Assembly (NCBI GenBank): GCA_963764315.1
Contig: CAVXSB010000005.1
Location: 1 to 64,000, forward strand
Origin: DATLWN01 sp963764315
Lineage (GTDB): Bacteria; Pseudomonadota; Zetaproteobacteria; Mariprofundales; Mariprofundaceae
Length of the DNA stretch: 64,000 nucleotides
Reading direction: 5' to 3'
Part shown: positions 37,549 through 54,572 of the stretch, piece after piece
How positions within the stretch are numbered: position 1 is the first letter of the stretch
Layout: every line of letters starts with the position of its first letter
The notes under the pieces: generated by a model
Database searches by the model: none
Told to the model about the DNA's origin: nothing
What the model saw: only the letters and a program-made list of their open reading frames with translations
Made by a program: the position numbers and the translations under genes

Positions 37549-37618
37549 TCGCTGCCGGTTCCGTTTCACCGTCCGGCTCATTAGGGTTCGTCGCCCCAGC
37601 CCGGGACCAGGAGCATCC

Positions 37619-39019
37619 ATGACCATCCGCACCCGATTCGCCCCATCGCCGACCGGTATGCTGCACATCGGCGGTGCCCGTACGGCGCTGTTCTCCTGGC
37701 TGTATGCCCGGCACTGCCAGGGGCAGTTCGTGCTGCGCATCGAGGACACCGATCGCGAGCGCTCCACCGACGAGGCCACGCAGGTGATCCTGGACGGCCT
37801 CGGCTGGCTGGGCCTGGACTGGGATGGCGAGGTCGTGTTCCAGAGCCGGCGCGAGCCCCAGCATGTGGCCGCCGTCAATCGCCTGCTGGACGAGGGCAAG
37901 GCCTACCGCTGTTACTGCTCCAGGGAGGAGCTCGATACCCTGCGCGAGGCGCAGCGCGCCGCCGGCGTCAAGCCACGCTATGACGGGCGTTGCCGACACC
38001 GAGCCGATCACCCAGCCGACGTGCCGCACGTCATTCGCTTCATGTCTCCGGACATCGGCGAGACGGTGGTGCACGATCTGGTGCTCGGCGACGTGACCTT
38101 CGCCAACCAGGAGCTGGATGATCTGATCCTGATGCGTTCGGACGGCACGCCGACCTACAACCTCGCGGTCGTCGTCGACGATGCCGATATGGGCATCACG
38201 CATGTGATCCGCGGCTCGGATCATCTGAACAACACCCCCCGCCAGATGCAGTTGTACGAGGCATTGGGCCTGCCGGTGCCGCAGTTCGGGCATATCCCGC
38301 TGATCCACGGTCCGGACGGCGCCAAGATGTCCAAGCGCCACGGGGCGGTGGCGATCACCGAATACCGCGAGGCCGGCTACCTGCCCGAGGCCGTGATCAA
38401 TTACCTGGCCCGGCTGGGCTGGTCGCACGGCGATGACGAGGTGTTCAGCCGCGAGGAACTGGTGCGCCTGTTCGATATTGAGGGTGTCGGCGCTGCCGCG
38501 GCCCGTTTCGACCAACAAAAGCTGGATTGGCTGAATGGCCATTACATCCGCTCCGCAGAGCCCGAGGACTTGGTGCGCGAGGTGTCCGCGCGCCTCGGTG
38601 CCGAGGGCCTGGATCCGGAGCGCGGACCGTTGCTGGCATCCGTCATCGCCACCCTGCAGGAGCGATCGAAGGGCCTGAACGACCTGGCAGCGGCGGCGCG
38701 CATGTTCTACCGCGCCCCGGATGCCTATGACGAGAAGGCCGTGGCCAAGCATTTCGGCGATGCGGCATTCGCGCTGCTGCAGGCATTTGTCGACGAGGCC
38801 GAGCAGCTGGACAACTGGCATGCCGAGCATATCCACCCGATCCTGCACCGGGTCTGCGAGCAGGCAGAGGCCAAGCTCGGGACACTGGCGCAGCCGATAC
38901 GCATCCTGATCGCCGGCGTGCCGGTGTCGCCACCGATCGACCAGACGCTGGCACTCCTGGGCAAGGCAGAATCGCTGGCGCGCATCCGTGCCGGTATGAC
39001 ACGGTTACGCCCTGCCTGA
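37619..39019 (+). CDS. gltX: Glutamyl-tRNA synthetase
   Basis: The 466-residue class I synthetase attaches glutamate to tRNA-Glu. RFAPSPTGMLHIGGARTAL is the HIGH region, YRCYCSREEL is the zinc-binding part, and AKMSKRHGAVAITEY is the KMSKS loop. The helical C-terminal anticodon-binding domain is complete. ATG 37619 is used; the longer in-frame extension back to 37520 overlaps the preceding gene and is not conserved-looking. Whether it is discriminating (Glu only) cannot be told from the sequence. Confidence 0.97.
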   Translation: MTIRTRFAPSPTGMLHIGGARTALFSWLYARHCQGQFVLRIEDTDRERSTDEATQVILDGLGWLGLDWDGEVVFQSRREPQHVAAVNRLLDEGKAYRCYCSREELDTLREAQRAAGVKPRYDGRCRHRADHPADVPHVIRFMSPDIGETVVHDLVLGDVTFANQELDDLILMRSDGTPTYNLAVVVDDADMGITHVIRGSDHLNNTPRQMQLYEALGLPVPQFGHIPLIHGPDGAKMSKRHGAVAITEYREAGYLPEAVINYLARLGWSHGDDEVFSREELVRLFDIEGVGAAAARFDQQKLDWLNGHYIRSAEPEDLVREVSARLGAEGLDPERGPLLASVIATLQERSKGLNDLAAAARMFYRAPDAYDEKAVAKHFGDAAFALLQAFVDEAEQLDNWHAEHIHPILHRVCEQAEAKLGTLAQPIRILIAGVPVSPPIDQTLALLGKAESLARIRAGMTRLRPA

Positions 39020-39064
39020 TCTTGCATAAAAAAATCGGGCGTACTTAAATAGTCGGCTCCTGCT

Positions 39065-39331
39065 ATGTCGATGACCATCGGTTTTGTGTTGCGCTACGAT
39101 CAGGCACCTGCAGCGCCAGTGCCGCCATCCGTGGTCTCTCCCTCGGTGATCCATGGTCATGGGTACAGCCCTGCCAAGGTGGCGGCGCCGATACAGCGCG
39201 CGGGGTCTTCCCTCCCCCGGCAGCCCTCCGCCGATGGCTTCCCCGCCTATGCCTCGACGACCTACGGCTCCCACGGCGAACCCAATCGTCCCTGGGTGCC
39301 CTCCCAGACGCGTCTCGATCTGTACGCCTGA
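39065..39331 (+). CDS. Possible small Pro/Ala-rich protein
   Basis: An 88-residue open frame fills most of the gap between gltX and the tRNA genes. Third positions are GC-rich and the composition is Pro-, Ala- and Ser-rich with no signal peptide or domain. A candidate promoter, TTGCAT (39022-39027), 17 bases, TTAAAT (39045-39050), would give a very short leader, and no ribosome-binding site is visible. It may not be a gene; without it, 39020-39358 would be a region with no recognised content. Confidence 0.33.
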   Translation: MSMTIGFVLRYDQAPAAPVPPSVVSPSVIHGHGYSPAKVAAPIQRAGSSLPRQPSADGFPAYASTTYGSHGEPNRPWVPSQTRLDLYA

Positions 39332-39358
39332 TCCCGCCGGACGCCTGCCGACGCCCTC

Positions 39359-39386
39359 TTGTATTCGGGGCAATCCCCAGTAACAT
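39359..39386 (+). promoter_or_regulatory. Candidate stringent-type promoter for the tRNA-tuf operon
   Basis: TTGTAT (39359-39364), 16 bases, TAACAT (39381-39386), then a GC-rich discriminator GCGCCGC and a start a few bases before the first tRNA. GC-rich discriminators are the mark of ppGpp-repressed stable RNA promoters. Confidence 0.5.
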
Positions 39387-39397
39387 GCGCCGCTCAA

Positions 39398-39473
39398 GCC
39401 GGCATAGCTCAGTTGGTAGAGCAGCTGATTTGTAATCAGCAGGCCACGGGTTCGAATCCTGTTGCCGGCTCCA
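39398..39473 (+). tRNA. thrU: tRNA-Thr (anticodon TGT)
   Basis: The 76-base cloverleaf has acceptor arms GCCGGCA and TGCCGGC, a GCTGA-TTTGTAA-TCAGC anticodon arm with anticodon TGT, the GGTTCGAATCC T-arm, and an encoded CCA end. It is the first of four tRNAs in the same order as the E. coli thrU-tyrU-glyT-thrT-tufB operon. Confidence 0.97.
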
Positions 39474-39571
39474 GCTGCCGATGCTGCAGGCTTGAGGTTG
39501 ACAGCGCGTGGCAAAGATGCACAATCGCGCGCCCTTTCCTATGTGCTTCGGTGCTTTGGGAGGGGGGACGA

Positions 39572-39656
39572 GGAGAGGTTCCCGAGCGGTCAAAGGGGGC
39601 AGACTGTAAATCTGCTGGCGCAGCCTTCGTTGGTTCGAATCCAGCCCTCTCCACCA
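39572..39656 (+). tRNA. tyrU: tRNA-Tyr (anticodon GTA)
   Basis: This 85-base tRNA has acceptor arms GGAGAGG and CCTCTCC, a long variable arm typical of class II tRNAs, the anticodon loop with GTA, and an encoded CCA. Second gene of the tRNA-tuf operon. Confidence 0.97.
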
Positions 39657-39684
39657 GCTTGAGCGTTGGGCCTCTTGGGCATTG

Positions 39685-39758
39685 GCGGGTGTAGTTCAAC
39701 GGTAGAACCCCAGCCTTCCAAGCTGGTGGTACGGGTTCGATTCCCGTCACCCGCTCCA
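39685..39758 (+). tRNA. glyT: tRNA-Gly (anticodon TCC)
   Basis: This 74-base tRNA has acceptor arms GCGGGTG and CACCCGC, anticodon arm CCAGC-CTTCCAA-GCTGG with TCC, GGTTCGATTCC T-arm and encoded CCA. Third gene of the tRNA-tuf operon. Confidence 0.97.
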
Positions 39759-39779
39759 GGTGCTGGAGTGTGGGAGAGC

Positions 39780-39854
39780 GCCCAGGTAGCTCAGGGGTAG
39801 AGCACATCCTTGGTAAGGATGAGGTCGCGGGTTCAATTCCCGCTCTGGGCTCCA
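39780..39854 (+). tRNA. thrT: tRNA-Thr (anticodon GGT)
   Basis: This 75-base tRNA has acceptor arms GCCCAGG and TCTGGGC, anticodon arm CATCC-TTGGTAA-GGATG with GGT, GGTTCAATTCC T-arm and encoded CCA. It ends 55 bases before tuf. Confidence 0.97.
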
Positions 39855-39909
39855 GATTGCAAGATGCGCCGCAAGGCGTGTCGCTGACACTGAAGAAACG
39901 GAGTAGGAC

Positions 39910-41100
39910 ATGTCTAAGGCAAAATTTGAGCGCACGAAGCCGCACGTAAACATTGGCACGATTGGTCACGTTGACCATGGCAAGACGACGTTGACGGCAG
40001 CGATCACGAAGGTGTTGTCGAAGAGCGGCGGCGCCGAGTTCCGTGCGTACGACCAGATTGACGGTGCCCCCGAGGAGCGCGAGCGTGGTATCACGATTGC
40101 GACGGCACACGTGGAGTATGAGACGGAGGCGCGTCACTACGCCCACGTCGACTGCCCGGGACATGCCGACTACGTGAAGAACATGATCACGGGTGCGGCG
40201 CAGATGGACGGCGCCATCCTGGTGGTATCGGCAGCCGACGGCCCGATGCCGCAGACGCGCGAGCACGTTCTTCTGGCCAAGCAGGTGAACGTACCGCACA
40301 TCGTTGTGTTCCTGAACAAGGCAGACATGGTTGACGACGAGGAGCTTCTGGAACTGGTTGAGATGGAAGTTCGCGAGCTTCTGTCCTCCTATGGTTTCCC
40401 GGGCGACGACGTTCCGATCATCAAGGGTTCGGCGCTGAAGGCTCTTGAGGGCGACACCAGCCCGATCGGCGAGCCGGCGATTCTTGAGCTGATGAAGGCT
40501 GTGGATGATTTCATTCCGACGCCGGAGCGTCCGATCGACAAGACGTTCCTGATGCCGATCGAGGACGTGTTCTCGATCTCTGGCCGCGGCACGGTTGTGA
40601 CCGGTCGTGTTGAGCAGGGCATCGTGAAGGTTGGCGAGGAAGTTGAGATCGTGGGCATCAAGGACACCGTGAAGACGACGGTGACCGGCGTTGAGATGTT
40701 CCGCAAGCTTCTGGACCAGGGTCAGGCTGGCGACAACGTGGGTGTGCTGCTTCGCGGTACGAAGCGCGAGGACGTTGAGCGCGGCCAGGTTCTGGCCAAG
40801 CCGGGTTCGATCACGCCGCATACGCATTTCAAGGCCGAGGCCTACATTCTGACGAAGGAAGAGGGCGGTCGTCATACGCCGTTCTTCAACGGCTACCGTC
40901 CGCAGTTTTACTTCCGCACGACGGACGTGACGGGTTCGGTGACGCTTCCTTCGGGCACGGAGATGGTGATGCCTGGCGATAACGTATCGATGGAGATCCA
41001 GTTGATCACGCCGATCGCGATGGACAAGGAGCTTCGCTTCGCCATTCGCGAGGGAGGCCGCACCGTCGGCGCCGGCGTCGTCACCGAGATCATCAAGTAA
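39910..41100 (+). CDS. tuf: Elongation factor Tu
   Basis: The 396-residue GTPase brings aminoacyl-tRNA to the ribosome. [14 protein letters not shown] is the P-loop, [12 protein letters not shown] the switch I region, [13 protein letters not shown] the G3 motif, and NKADMVDD the G4 motif. Domains 2 and 3 are complete. Codon use differs from the neighbours: CTT, GTT and ACG are common, whereas rpoB and rplA prefer CTG, GTC and ACC. Another tuf copy in the str operon, outside the window, is likely. GGAGTAGG provides the ribosome-binding site. Confidence 0.99.
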   Translation: MSKAKFERTKPHVNIGTIGHVDHGKTTLTAAITKVLSKSGGAEFRAYDQIDGAPEERERGITIATAHVEYETEARHYAHVDCPGHADYVKNMITGAAQMDGAILVVSAADGPMPQTREHVLLAKQVNVPHIVVFLNKADMVDDEELLELVEMEVRELLSSYGFPGDDVPIIKGSALKALEGDTSPIGEPAILELMKAVDDFIPTPERPIDKTFLMPIEDVFSISGRGTVVTGRVEQGIVKVGEEVEIVGIKDTVKTTVTGVEMFRKLLDQGQAGDNVGVLLRGTKREDVERGQVLAKPGSITPHTHFKAEAYILTKEEGGRHTPFFNGYRPQFYFRTTDVTGSVTLPSGTEMVMPGDNVSMEIQLITPIAMDKELRFAIREGGRTVGAGVVTEIIK

Positions 41101-41115
41101 GTAAACGGCCCGGAA

Positions 41116-41144
41116 GGCGGCGGCAGTCCTCTGCCGCCGCCTTT
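41116..41144 (+). terminator. Hairpin after tuf
   Basis: GGCGGCGGCAG (41116-41126) pairs with CTGCCGCCGCC (41131-41141) around TCCT, followed by only three T. It is probably a partial terminator that lowers transcription of rpmG and the genes after it. Confidence 0.65.
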
Positions 41145-41163
41145 GCGCCGCTGGAGAACGGAT

Positions 41164-41316
41164 ATGCGCGATTTATTGGCTCTGGCTTGCGGCGAATGCA
41201 AGCGCCGTAACTATACGACGGACAAGAACAAGCGGACGACGACTGAGAAGCTCGTTTTGCGCAAATATTGCCGTTTTTGCAAGAAGCATACCGAGCACAA
41301 GGAAACGAAGGTTTAA
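41164..41316 (+). CDS. rpmG: 50S ribosomal protein L33
   Basis: The 50-residue basic protein starts [17 protein letters not shown] and has a second CRFCKKH pair. The two CxxC pairs make it the zinc-binding (C+) form of L33, unlike the cysteine-free form in E. coli. It lies between tuf and tRNA-Trp, a common place in gammaproteobacteria and betaproteobacteria outside enterics. The GGAGAAC before ATG 41164 serves as ribosome-binding site. Another L33 copy beside rpmB is possible elsewhere. Confidence 0.95.
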   Translation: MRDLLALACGECKRRNYTTDKNKRTTTEKLVLRKYCRFCKKHTEHKETKV

Positions 41317-41321
41317 GCAAT

Positions 41322-41397
41322 AGGCCAGTAGCTCAATTGGTAGAGCACCGGTCTCCAAAACCGGGGGTTGGGGGTTCGAGTCCCTCCTGGCCTGCCA
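41322..41397 (+). tRNA. tRNA-Trp (anticodon CCA)
   Basis: This 76-base tRNA has acceptor arms AGGCCAG and CTGGCCT, anticodon arm CCGGT-CTCCAAA-ACCGG with CCA, and an encoded CCA end. It starts 5 bases after rpmG and lies 48 bases before secE, so tRNA and mRNA must be separated by processing. Confidence 0.97.
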
Positions 41398-41445
41398 CTC
41401 GACAGGAGACCGATCAGGCGCCCTTGGGGCGAGAGGAATGAAGCA

Positions 41446-41634
41446 ATGAGCCGGTTGGCAGATATCCAGAGGTTTATGCGGGAAGTGCAGGTCGAGACCA
41501 AGAAGGTGGTCTGGCCGGAGCGCCGGGAGACCGTGCAGGCGACCATCATGGTCGTTGTCATGGTGTTGCTGATCGCATTGTTCCTGTGGATCGTCGATTC
41601 GGGGCTCGGCCTGATCGTGCAGAAGGTGATCTGA
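41446..41634 (+). CDS. secE: Preprotein translocase subunit SecE
   Basis: The 62-residue protein is the short, single-helix form of SecE. RFMREVQVETKKVVWPERRETVQ is the conserved amphipathic segment, with KKVVWP as its hallmark, followed by one membrane helix (about residues 36-56). E. coli SecE has three helices; only the last is essential. It clamps SecY in the inner membrane. The stop codon shares its last base with the nusG start (TGATG). Confidence 0.96.
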   Translation: MSRLADIQRFMREVQVETKKVVWPERRETVQATIMVVVMVLLIALFLWIVDSGLGLIVQKVI

Positions 41635-42164
41635 TGGCAAAGCATTGGTATGTAGTGCAGGTGTTCTCCGGCAGCGAGGACAAGGTCAAGGCGATGATCC
41701 ACGAGAACGCCGAGCGCGCCGGCCTGGCCGAGCAGTTTGGCGAGATCCTGGTGCCGCGTGAAGAGGTCGTGGAGCTGAAGGGTGGCCAGAAGGTCACCAG
41801 CCAGCGCAAGTTCTTTCCCGGCTACATCCTTGTGGAGATGGAAGTGAACGACCGCACCTGGCATGTCGTCAAGGACACGCGTCAGGTCAGCGGTTTCCTC
41901 GGTGCCAGCGGCAAGCCGCAGCCGATGCCGGCCCGCGAGGTCGAGGCATTGCGTCGCCAGATCGAGGAGGGCATCGAGCGTCCGAAGCCCAAGATCATGT
42001 TCGAGATCGGCGATGCCGTGCGCGTTGTCGATGGACCGTTTGCATCCTTCAACGGCGTCGTTGAGGAAGTGCATGCAGAAAAGGCCAAGCTGAAGGTCAG
42101 CGTCAGCATCTTCGGCAGGCCGACACCCGTGGAACTCGACTATGTCCAGGTCGAGAAGGGTTAA
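41634..42164 (+). CDS. nusG: Transcription termination/antitermination factor NusG
   Basis: The 176-residue factor has an N-terminal NGN domain ([16 protein letters not shown], then [12 protein letters not shown]) that binds the polymerase clamp, and a C-terminal KOW domain ([18 protein letters not shown]) that contacts Rho or ribosomal protein S10. The length is near that of E. coli NusG (181). It is coupled to secE and lies 11 bases before rplK. Confidence 0.98.
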   Translation: MAKHWYVVQVFSGSEDKVKAMIHENAERAGLAEQFGEILVPREEVVELKGGQKVTSQRKFFPGYILVEMEVNDRTWHVVKDTRQVSGFLGASGKPQPMPAREVEALRRQIEEGIERPKPKIMFEIGDAVRVVDGPFASFNGVVEEVHAEKAKLKVSVSIFGRPTPVELDYVQVEKG

Positions 42165-42175
42165 AGGAAGGACAC

Positions 42176-42607
42176 ATGGCTAAGAAAGTAAGCAAATACG
42201 TTAAGCTGCAGGTACCGGCCGGTAAGGCCAACCCTGCCCCCCCGGTGGGACCGGCGCTCGGCCAGGCCGGCGTCAACATCATGGAGTTCTGCAAGGCGTT
42301 CAACGCCCGTACGCAGGAGATCGAGGCCGGCATGCCGTTGCCGGTGGTCATCACCGTCTACGCCGACAAGTCGTTCGACTTCGTCATCAAGACCCCGCCT
42401 GCCTCGGCGCTGTTGATGAAGGCCGCCAAGGTGCAGAAGGGCAGCCCCACGCCGAACAAGAGTAAGGTCGGCCAGGTGAGTCAGGCGCAGGTGCGCGAGA
42501 TCGCCGAGACCAAGTTGCGCGACCTGAACTGCTACGATGTCGAGGCTGCCATGCGTATCGTCGAGGGCACGGCGCGTTCCATGGGCCTCGATGTGGTCGA
42601 AGGCTAA
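42176..42607 (+). CDS. rplK: 50S ribosomal protein L11
   Basis: The 143-residue protein has the L11 N-terminal hinge ([23 protein letters not shown]) that interacts with translation factors and thiostrepton, and a C-terminal 23S rRNA-binding domain (ARSMGLDV). L11 is also needed for RelA activation in the stringent response. AAGGAAGG lies upstream; rplA follows after 11 bases. Confidence 0.99.
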   Translation: MAKKVSKYVKLQVPAGKANPAPPVGPALGQAGVNIMEFCKAFNARTQEIEAGMPLPVVITVYADKSFDFVIKTPPASALLMKAAKVQKGSPTPNKSKVGQVSQAQVREIAETKLRDLNCYDVEAAMRIVEGTARSMGLDVVEG

Positions 42608-42618
42608 GGGGGAATACG

Positions 42619-43308
42619 ATGGCTAAGCTTTCCAAACGCATGAAAGAGGCTCGCGCCGCGCTGCCGCAGAATCCGGTGACTGTCGAGGTCGCAGTGGGGG
42701 CCGTGCAGGGTCAGCCGAAGGCGAAGTTCGACGAGTCCGTCGATATCGCCGTCAAGCTCGGCGTCGATCCGCGTCACGCCGACCAGATGGTACGTGGCTC
42801 CATTTCCCTGCCGCATGGCACCGGCAAGACGGTGCGCGTGGCCGTGTTCGCCAAGGGGCCGAAGGCCGAAGAGGCGACCGCCGCCGGTGCCGACATCGTC
42901 GGTGCCGAGGATCTGGTGGAGAAGGTCATGGGCGGGTTCATGGACTTCGACCGCGTCGTCGCCACCCCGGACATGATGGGCCAGATCGGCAAGCTCGGGC
43001 GTGTGCTTGGCCCGCGTGGCCTGATGCCGAACCCGAAGCTCGGCACCGTGACCATGGACGTCAGCAAGGCCGTCACCGCCATCAAGGCCGGCATGATCGA
43101 GGTGCGCGTGGACAAGGGTGGCGTCGTGCACGCCCCGGTCGGCAAGCGCTCGTTCGACGAGGCCAAGCTGGTGGAGAATGTGCAGGCGTTGATCGCCGAA
43201 CTGAACCGTATGAAGCCTGCGGCGGCCAAGGGCCGCTATATGCAGCAGATGACCATCTCCTCGACCATGGGCGCCGGCGTCCGGGTCGACGTGGCATCGC
43301 TGTCGTAA
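42619..43308 (+). CDS. rplA: 50S ribosomal protein L1
   Basis: The 229-residue protein forms the mobile L1 stalk that helps release deacylated t[26 protein letters not shown] and [19 protein letters not shown] are L1 signatures. In E. coli L1 represses rplK-rplA translation by binding its own mRNA leader; similar control is likely. The rplJ leader follows. Confidence 0.99.
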   Translation: MAKLSKRMKEARAALPQNPVTVEVAVGAVQGQPKAKFDESVDIAVKLGVDPRHADQMVRGSISLPHGTGKTVRVAVFAKGPKAEEATAAGADIVGAEDLVEKVMGGFMDFDRVVATPDMMGQIGKLGRVLGPRGLMPNPKLGTVTMDVSKAVTAIKAGMIEVRVDKGGVVHAPVGKRSFDEAKLVENVQALIAELNRMKPAAAKGRYMQQMTISSTMGAGVRVDVASLS

Positions 43309-43467
43309 GGCTGTGAAGGATAGCGGTCCGGCTGGCGACAGCGGGACCGCTAAATAACGATCCGTCCAAGACTGCAGGAGTCGGCATGCCGGCTTAATCG
43401 ATCTCGGTCGTCCTGCATAGATGGGGTAGCTCTGCTTGCGCGGGTCGGATTTTGCAAGGGGGTAGAA
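43309..43467 (+). promoter_or_regulatory. rplJ leader with GNRA-looped hairpin
   Basis: This is the place of the L10 leader that binds the L10-L12 complex for autogenous control in E. coli. AGCGGTCC (43322-43329) pairs with GGACCGCT (43344-43351), and an inner GCTG/CAGC stem closes a GCGA tetraloop. No T-run follows, so it is not a simple terminator. The rest of the leader may hold the L10 site and an rplJ promoter; neither is certain. Confidence 0.5.
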
Positions 43468-43986
43468 GTGAAACGGGAAGACAAGCAACGCGTTGTCGAT
43501 GACCTCCACACTGCCTGGCTCGAAGCCAGTGCGGGCGTGGTCACGCAATATCGCGGGTTGACCGTCGCCGAAATGGGCGATCTTCGCCGTCGCCTTCGCC
43601 AGCATAATGTGTCGCTTCAGGTTGTGAAGAACACGCTGGCGCGCCGTGCCGCTGAGGGCACGGGGTTCAAGGCTGCGGAAGAGATGTTCAGCGGCCCGGT
43701 CGCCATTGCTTACGGCAACGACCCTGTGGGTATGGCCAAGGCCATCTCCGAATTCGCCAAGGACCATGAAAAGTTCGAGGTGAAGGGTGGTTTGCTCGAA
43801 GGCAAATTCATCGATCCGCAAGGTATCAAAGCGCTTGCCAGTCTGCCGCCGCGCGAGGTTCTGTTGGCCCAGGTTCTGGGCACCATGCAGGCCCCGCTCA
43901 GCGCATTCGTCCGCACCATGGCCGAGGTTCCTGCCTCGTTCGTGCGCACGGTGGCTGCAATCCGCGATCAAAAACAGGCCGCCTGA
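43468..43986 (+). CDS. rplJ: 50S ribosomal protein L10
   Basis: The 172-residue protein anchors the L7/L12 stalk to the ribosome. KQRVVDDLHTAWLEASAGVVTQYRGLTV is the N-terminal rRNA-binding part; the C-terminal helix (FVRTMAEVPASFVRTVAAI) binds L12 dimers. Translation begins at GTG 43468 behind AAGGGGG. It is followed by rplL after 36 bases. Confidence 0.99.
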   Translation: MKREDKQRVVDDLHTAWLEASAGVVTQYRGLTVAEMGDLRRRLRQHNVSLQVVKNTLARRAAEGTGFKAAEEMFSGPVAIAYGNDPVGMAKAISEFAKDHEKFEVKGGLLEGKFIDPQGIKALASLPPREVLLAQVLGTMQAPLSAFVRTMAEVPASFVRTVAAIRDQKQAA

Positions 43987-44022
43987 GACGGCCGTACCAA
44001 ACAAGCAATAGGAGCATAGACA

Positions 44023-44409
44023 ATGGCTAAGAATCTGACCAAAGACGAGCTGATCGAGGCGATCGGCAACATGACCGTGCTGGAGCTCTCCGAGCTCGTG
44101 TCCGCCATGGAAGAGAAGTTCGGCGTTTCCGCCGCCGCTCCGGTGGCCGCGGCCGCCGCTCCGGCTGCCGGCGGTGCCGCCGCTGCCGAGGAAGAGAAGA
44201 CCGAATTCGACGTCGTGCTGGAAGCGGCCGGCGGCGAGAAGATCAAGGTCATCAAGGCGGTCCGCGAGATCACCGGCCTGGGTCTGAAGGAAGCCAAGGA
44301 CCTGGTCGAGGGCGCGCCCAAGCCGGTCAAGGAAGGCATTTCCAAGGACGAGGCCGAAGAGCTGAAGAAGAAACTGGAAGAGGTCGGCGCACAGGTCGCT
44401 CTGAAGTAA
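44023..44409 (+). CDS. rplL: 50S ribosomal protein L7/L12
   Basis: The 128-residue acidic protein has an N-terminal dimer domain, an Ala-rich hinge ([14 protein letters not shown]) and a C-terminal factor-binding domain with [21 protein letters not shown]. Four or six copies sit on L10 and recruit GTPase factors. AGGAGCATA precedes the ATG. An attenuator-like hairpin follows before rpoB. Confidence 0.99.
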   Translation: MAKNLTKDELIEAIGNMTVLELSELVSAMEEKFGVSAAAPVAAAAAPAAGGAAAAEEEKTEFDVVLEAAGGEKIKVIKAVREITGLGLKEAKDLVEGAPKPVKEGISKDEAEELKKKLEEVGAQVALK

Positions 44410-44460
44410 TTGGGCGTAAGCCAAGTATTGTTGCATTCGCAATGATCAGCAGGGGTCAAC

Positions 44461-44484
44461 CCCCGGCGGCCTAGGCCGCCGGGG
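44461..44484 (+). terminator. Attenuator-like palindrome between rplL and rpoB
   Basis: CCCCGGCGGCCTAGGCCGCCGGGG is a perfect palindrome apart from its short loop, followed by TTTGGCCTTTT. In E. coli a partial terminator at this place sets rpoBC expression below that of the ribosomal proteins, and this one probably does the same. Confidence 0.75.
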
Positions 44485-44530
44485 TTTGGCCTTTTCGCAT
44501 CTCTGAATTCATAGGTCCGGGGTCAATCAC

Positions 44531-48625
<4,095 letters not shown>

Positions 48626-48635
48626 GGAGACAGCC

Positions 48636-52868
<4,233 letters not shown>

Positions 52869-52886
52869 GCCGCCGACGGAACCGGC

Positions 52887-52915
52887 AAGGGGCGCCTGCG
52901 GGCGCCCCTTTTTTT
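52887..52915 (+). terminator. Rho-independent terminator after rpoC
   Basis: AAGGGGCGCC (52887-52896) pairs with GGCGCCCCTT (52901-52910) around TGCG, with seven T at 52909-52915. It closes the ribosomal protein-polymerase operon. Confidence 0.95.
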
Positions 52916-52945
52916 GTCTATGTTCAGGAAAGCAGGAGGTGAAGC

Positions 52946-53578
52946 ATGTTTAAAAGCACCATGTATGCGGCGGTGGCCATCGCCGCTTCGCTGGCATTGA
53001 CGGCATGCCAGCAGCAATCAAATCCAGCTCCAGAGGCACCCGCTGCCATGCAGTCGGCACCCGAAGCCCAGCCGGCGGCGCCCGCAGCGATGACCGCCAA
53101 GCCCGAGGCTCCGGCGCCCGCGCCGGAAGCGGCAGCACCGGCTGCCCCGGCCATGACGGCCAAACCGGCGGCTACGGCATCTGAGCCGGCACCGAAGCCG
53201 ATGACTGCGAAGCCGGCGGCACCGGTTCCCGCGCCCAAGCCCGCAACCGCCGCAGCCATGACCGCGAAGCCGGCAGCGACGTCTCCGGCGATGAGTCTCT
53301 TCTCCACCACGAAATGCATGGCCTGCCATGCAATCGATCATGACAAGGTGGGGCCCGCCTGGAAGACGGTGGTCGAGAAATATGGCGATGAGGCTACGCT
53401 GGCCAAGGATTTCGAGGCCGGCTTCAAGGAGCGCAGGGTGGCCAACTCCATCGCCAAGTGGAAATCCAAGGAAGGCCTGATGACTCCGCAGTTCAACCAT
53501 CTGATCAAGGGCCACGAGAAGGAAGCCGCGCATGCCCTGTTCATGACGGTGAAGCACGGTAAGTTCGGCAACTACTAA
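52946..53578 (+). CDS. Cytochrome c lipoprotein with Ala/Pro-rich spacer
   Basis: The 210-residue protein begins with a lipoprotein signal peptide (SLALTAC). Next comes a spacer of about 95 residues made of Ala, Pro, Lys and Glu, with MTAKP occurring four times. The C-terminal domain (about residue 118 on) is a class I cytochrome c: KCMACHAIDHDKVGPAW with the CxxCH haem site and LMTPQ as the likely axial methionine. The lipid anchor and stretched spacer should let the haem reach across the periplasm or along a membrane complex. AGGAGGTG is a strong ribosome-binding site. The redox partners are unknown. Confidence 0.9.
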   Translation: MFKSTMYAAVAIAASLALTACQQQSNPAPEAPAAMQSAPEAQPAAPAAMTAKPEAPAPAPEAAAPAAPAMTAKPAATASEPAPKPMTAKPAAPVPAPKPATAAAMTAKPAATSPAMSLFSTTKCMACHAIDHDKVGPAWKTVVEKYGDEATLAKDFEAGFKERRVANSIAKWKSKEGLMTPQFNHLIKGHEKEAAHALFMTVKHGKFGNY

Positions 53579-53729
53579 GCCTGCCTGGGTAGAAGCGATG
53601 AAGGGCGGCCCAGGGCCGCCCTTCATGCTTGGCCTTGCCGTTTCCACCGCCTATTTTTTCAGTGGTTGCATGCATGGGGCACGGGTCTACATTCGCGGTG
53701 TGCACGGATATGTTCGGGCGGGGGGATGC

Positions 53730-54173
53730 ATGCGGATTTCCATGGCGATGCTGGCCGGCCTGATGCTGGCCGCTTGTTCGGCGCCGGCGCCGAAGAACCT
53801 CGGCCTGCACGCGGGACGCCTGCTGCCCTGCCCTTCCTCGCCGAACTGCGTCTGCTCCCAGGATAGCGGCAAGGTGCATGGCATCGCGCCCTTCGCCTAT
53901 CAAGGCAACCGTGCGCAGGTGATGGCCAGGCTGGCGCAGGCGATCACCGGTATGTACGGCGCCAGGATCGTGACGCAGACAGCCGATTACCTGCATGCCG
54001 AGTACACGACACGCTGGCTGCGCTTCGTCGACGATGTCGAGTTCTACGCCCCGGCGGGAGCGCAGTTGATCCAGGTGCGTTCCGCCTCGCGCGTCGGCTA
54101 TTCGGATTTCGGCGTCAATCGCAAGCGCGTTGAGGCCATACGCCGCCGTTTTCAGGCGGCAAAGGAGGAATGA
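53730..54173 (+). CDS. DUF1499 lipoprotein
   Basis: The 147-residue protein has a signal peptide with lipobox LAAC and the DUF1499 pattern: [12 protein letters not shown] near the N-terminus, [10 protein letters not shown] in the middle, and [23 protein letters not shown] near the end. The family's role is unknown. An open frame extends upstream but ATG 53730 gives the signal peptide. The stop TGA (54171-54173) lies just before the glyoxalase start at 54176, so the two may be co-translated. Confidence 0.85.
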   Translation: MRISMAMLAGLMLAACSAPAPKNLGLHAGRLLPCPSSPNCVCSQDSGKVHGIAPFAYQGNRAQVMARLAQAITGMYGARIVTQTADYLHAEYTTRWLRFVDDVEFYAPAGAQLIQVRSASRVGYSDFGVNRKRVEAIRRRFQAAKEE

Positions 54174-54175
54174 CG

Positions 54176-54562
54176 ATGCGCATTCTGCACACGATGATCC
54201 GGGTCGGGGACCTGGAGCGTTCTATCAGCTTCTACACCGAGGTGCTCGGCATGCAGCTGCTCAGGCGCAAGGACTATCCGGAGGGGCGGTTCACGCTGGC
54301 CTTCGTCGGCTACGGGCCGGAGTCCGAGGAGGCGGTGATCGAGCTGACCCACAACTGGGACACGGCATCCTACGCGCTCGGCGACGGCTTCGGGCATGTC
54401 GCCATCGCCGTCGACGACATCCACGGGGCCTGCGATCGCATCCGCACGCAGGGTGGCGTGATCACTCGCGAGCCCGGGCCGATGAAGCACGGCAGCACCG
54501 TCATCGCCTTCGTGCGAGACCCGGACGGCTACGCCATCGAGTTGATCGAAACCCGGTCCTGA
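54176..54562 (+). CDS. gloA: Lactoylglutathione lyase (glyoxalase I)
   Basis: The 128-residue enzyme converts the glutathione hemithioacetal of methylglyoxal to S-lactoylglutathione. The four metal ligands of the Ni-type enzyme are present: His5 (ILHTM), Glu56 in VIELTHNW, His74 in GHVAIAVDD and Glu122 in AIELIE. ATG 54176 is chosen over 54170 because AAAGGAGGA is spaced correctly for it and it matches the family N-terminus. Confidence 0.96.
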   Translation: MRILHTMIRVGDLERSISFYTEVLGMQLLRRKDYPEGRFTLAFVGYGPESEEAVIELTHNWDTASYALGDGFGHVAIAVDDIHGACDRIRTQGGVITREPGPMKHGSTVIAFVRDPDGYAIELIETRS

Positions 54563-54572
54563 CGCCGCCGCG

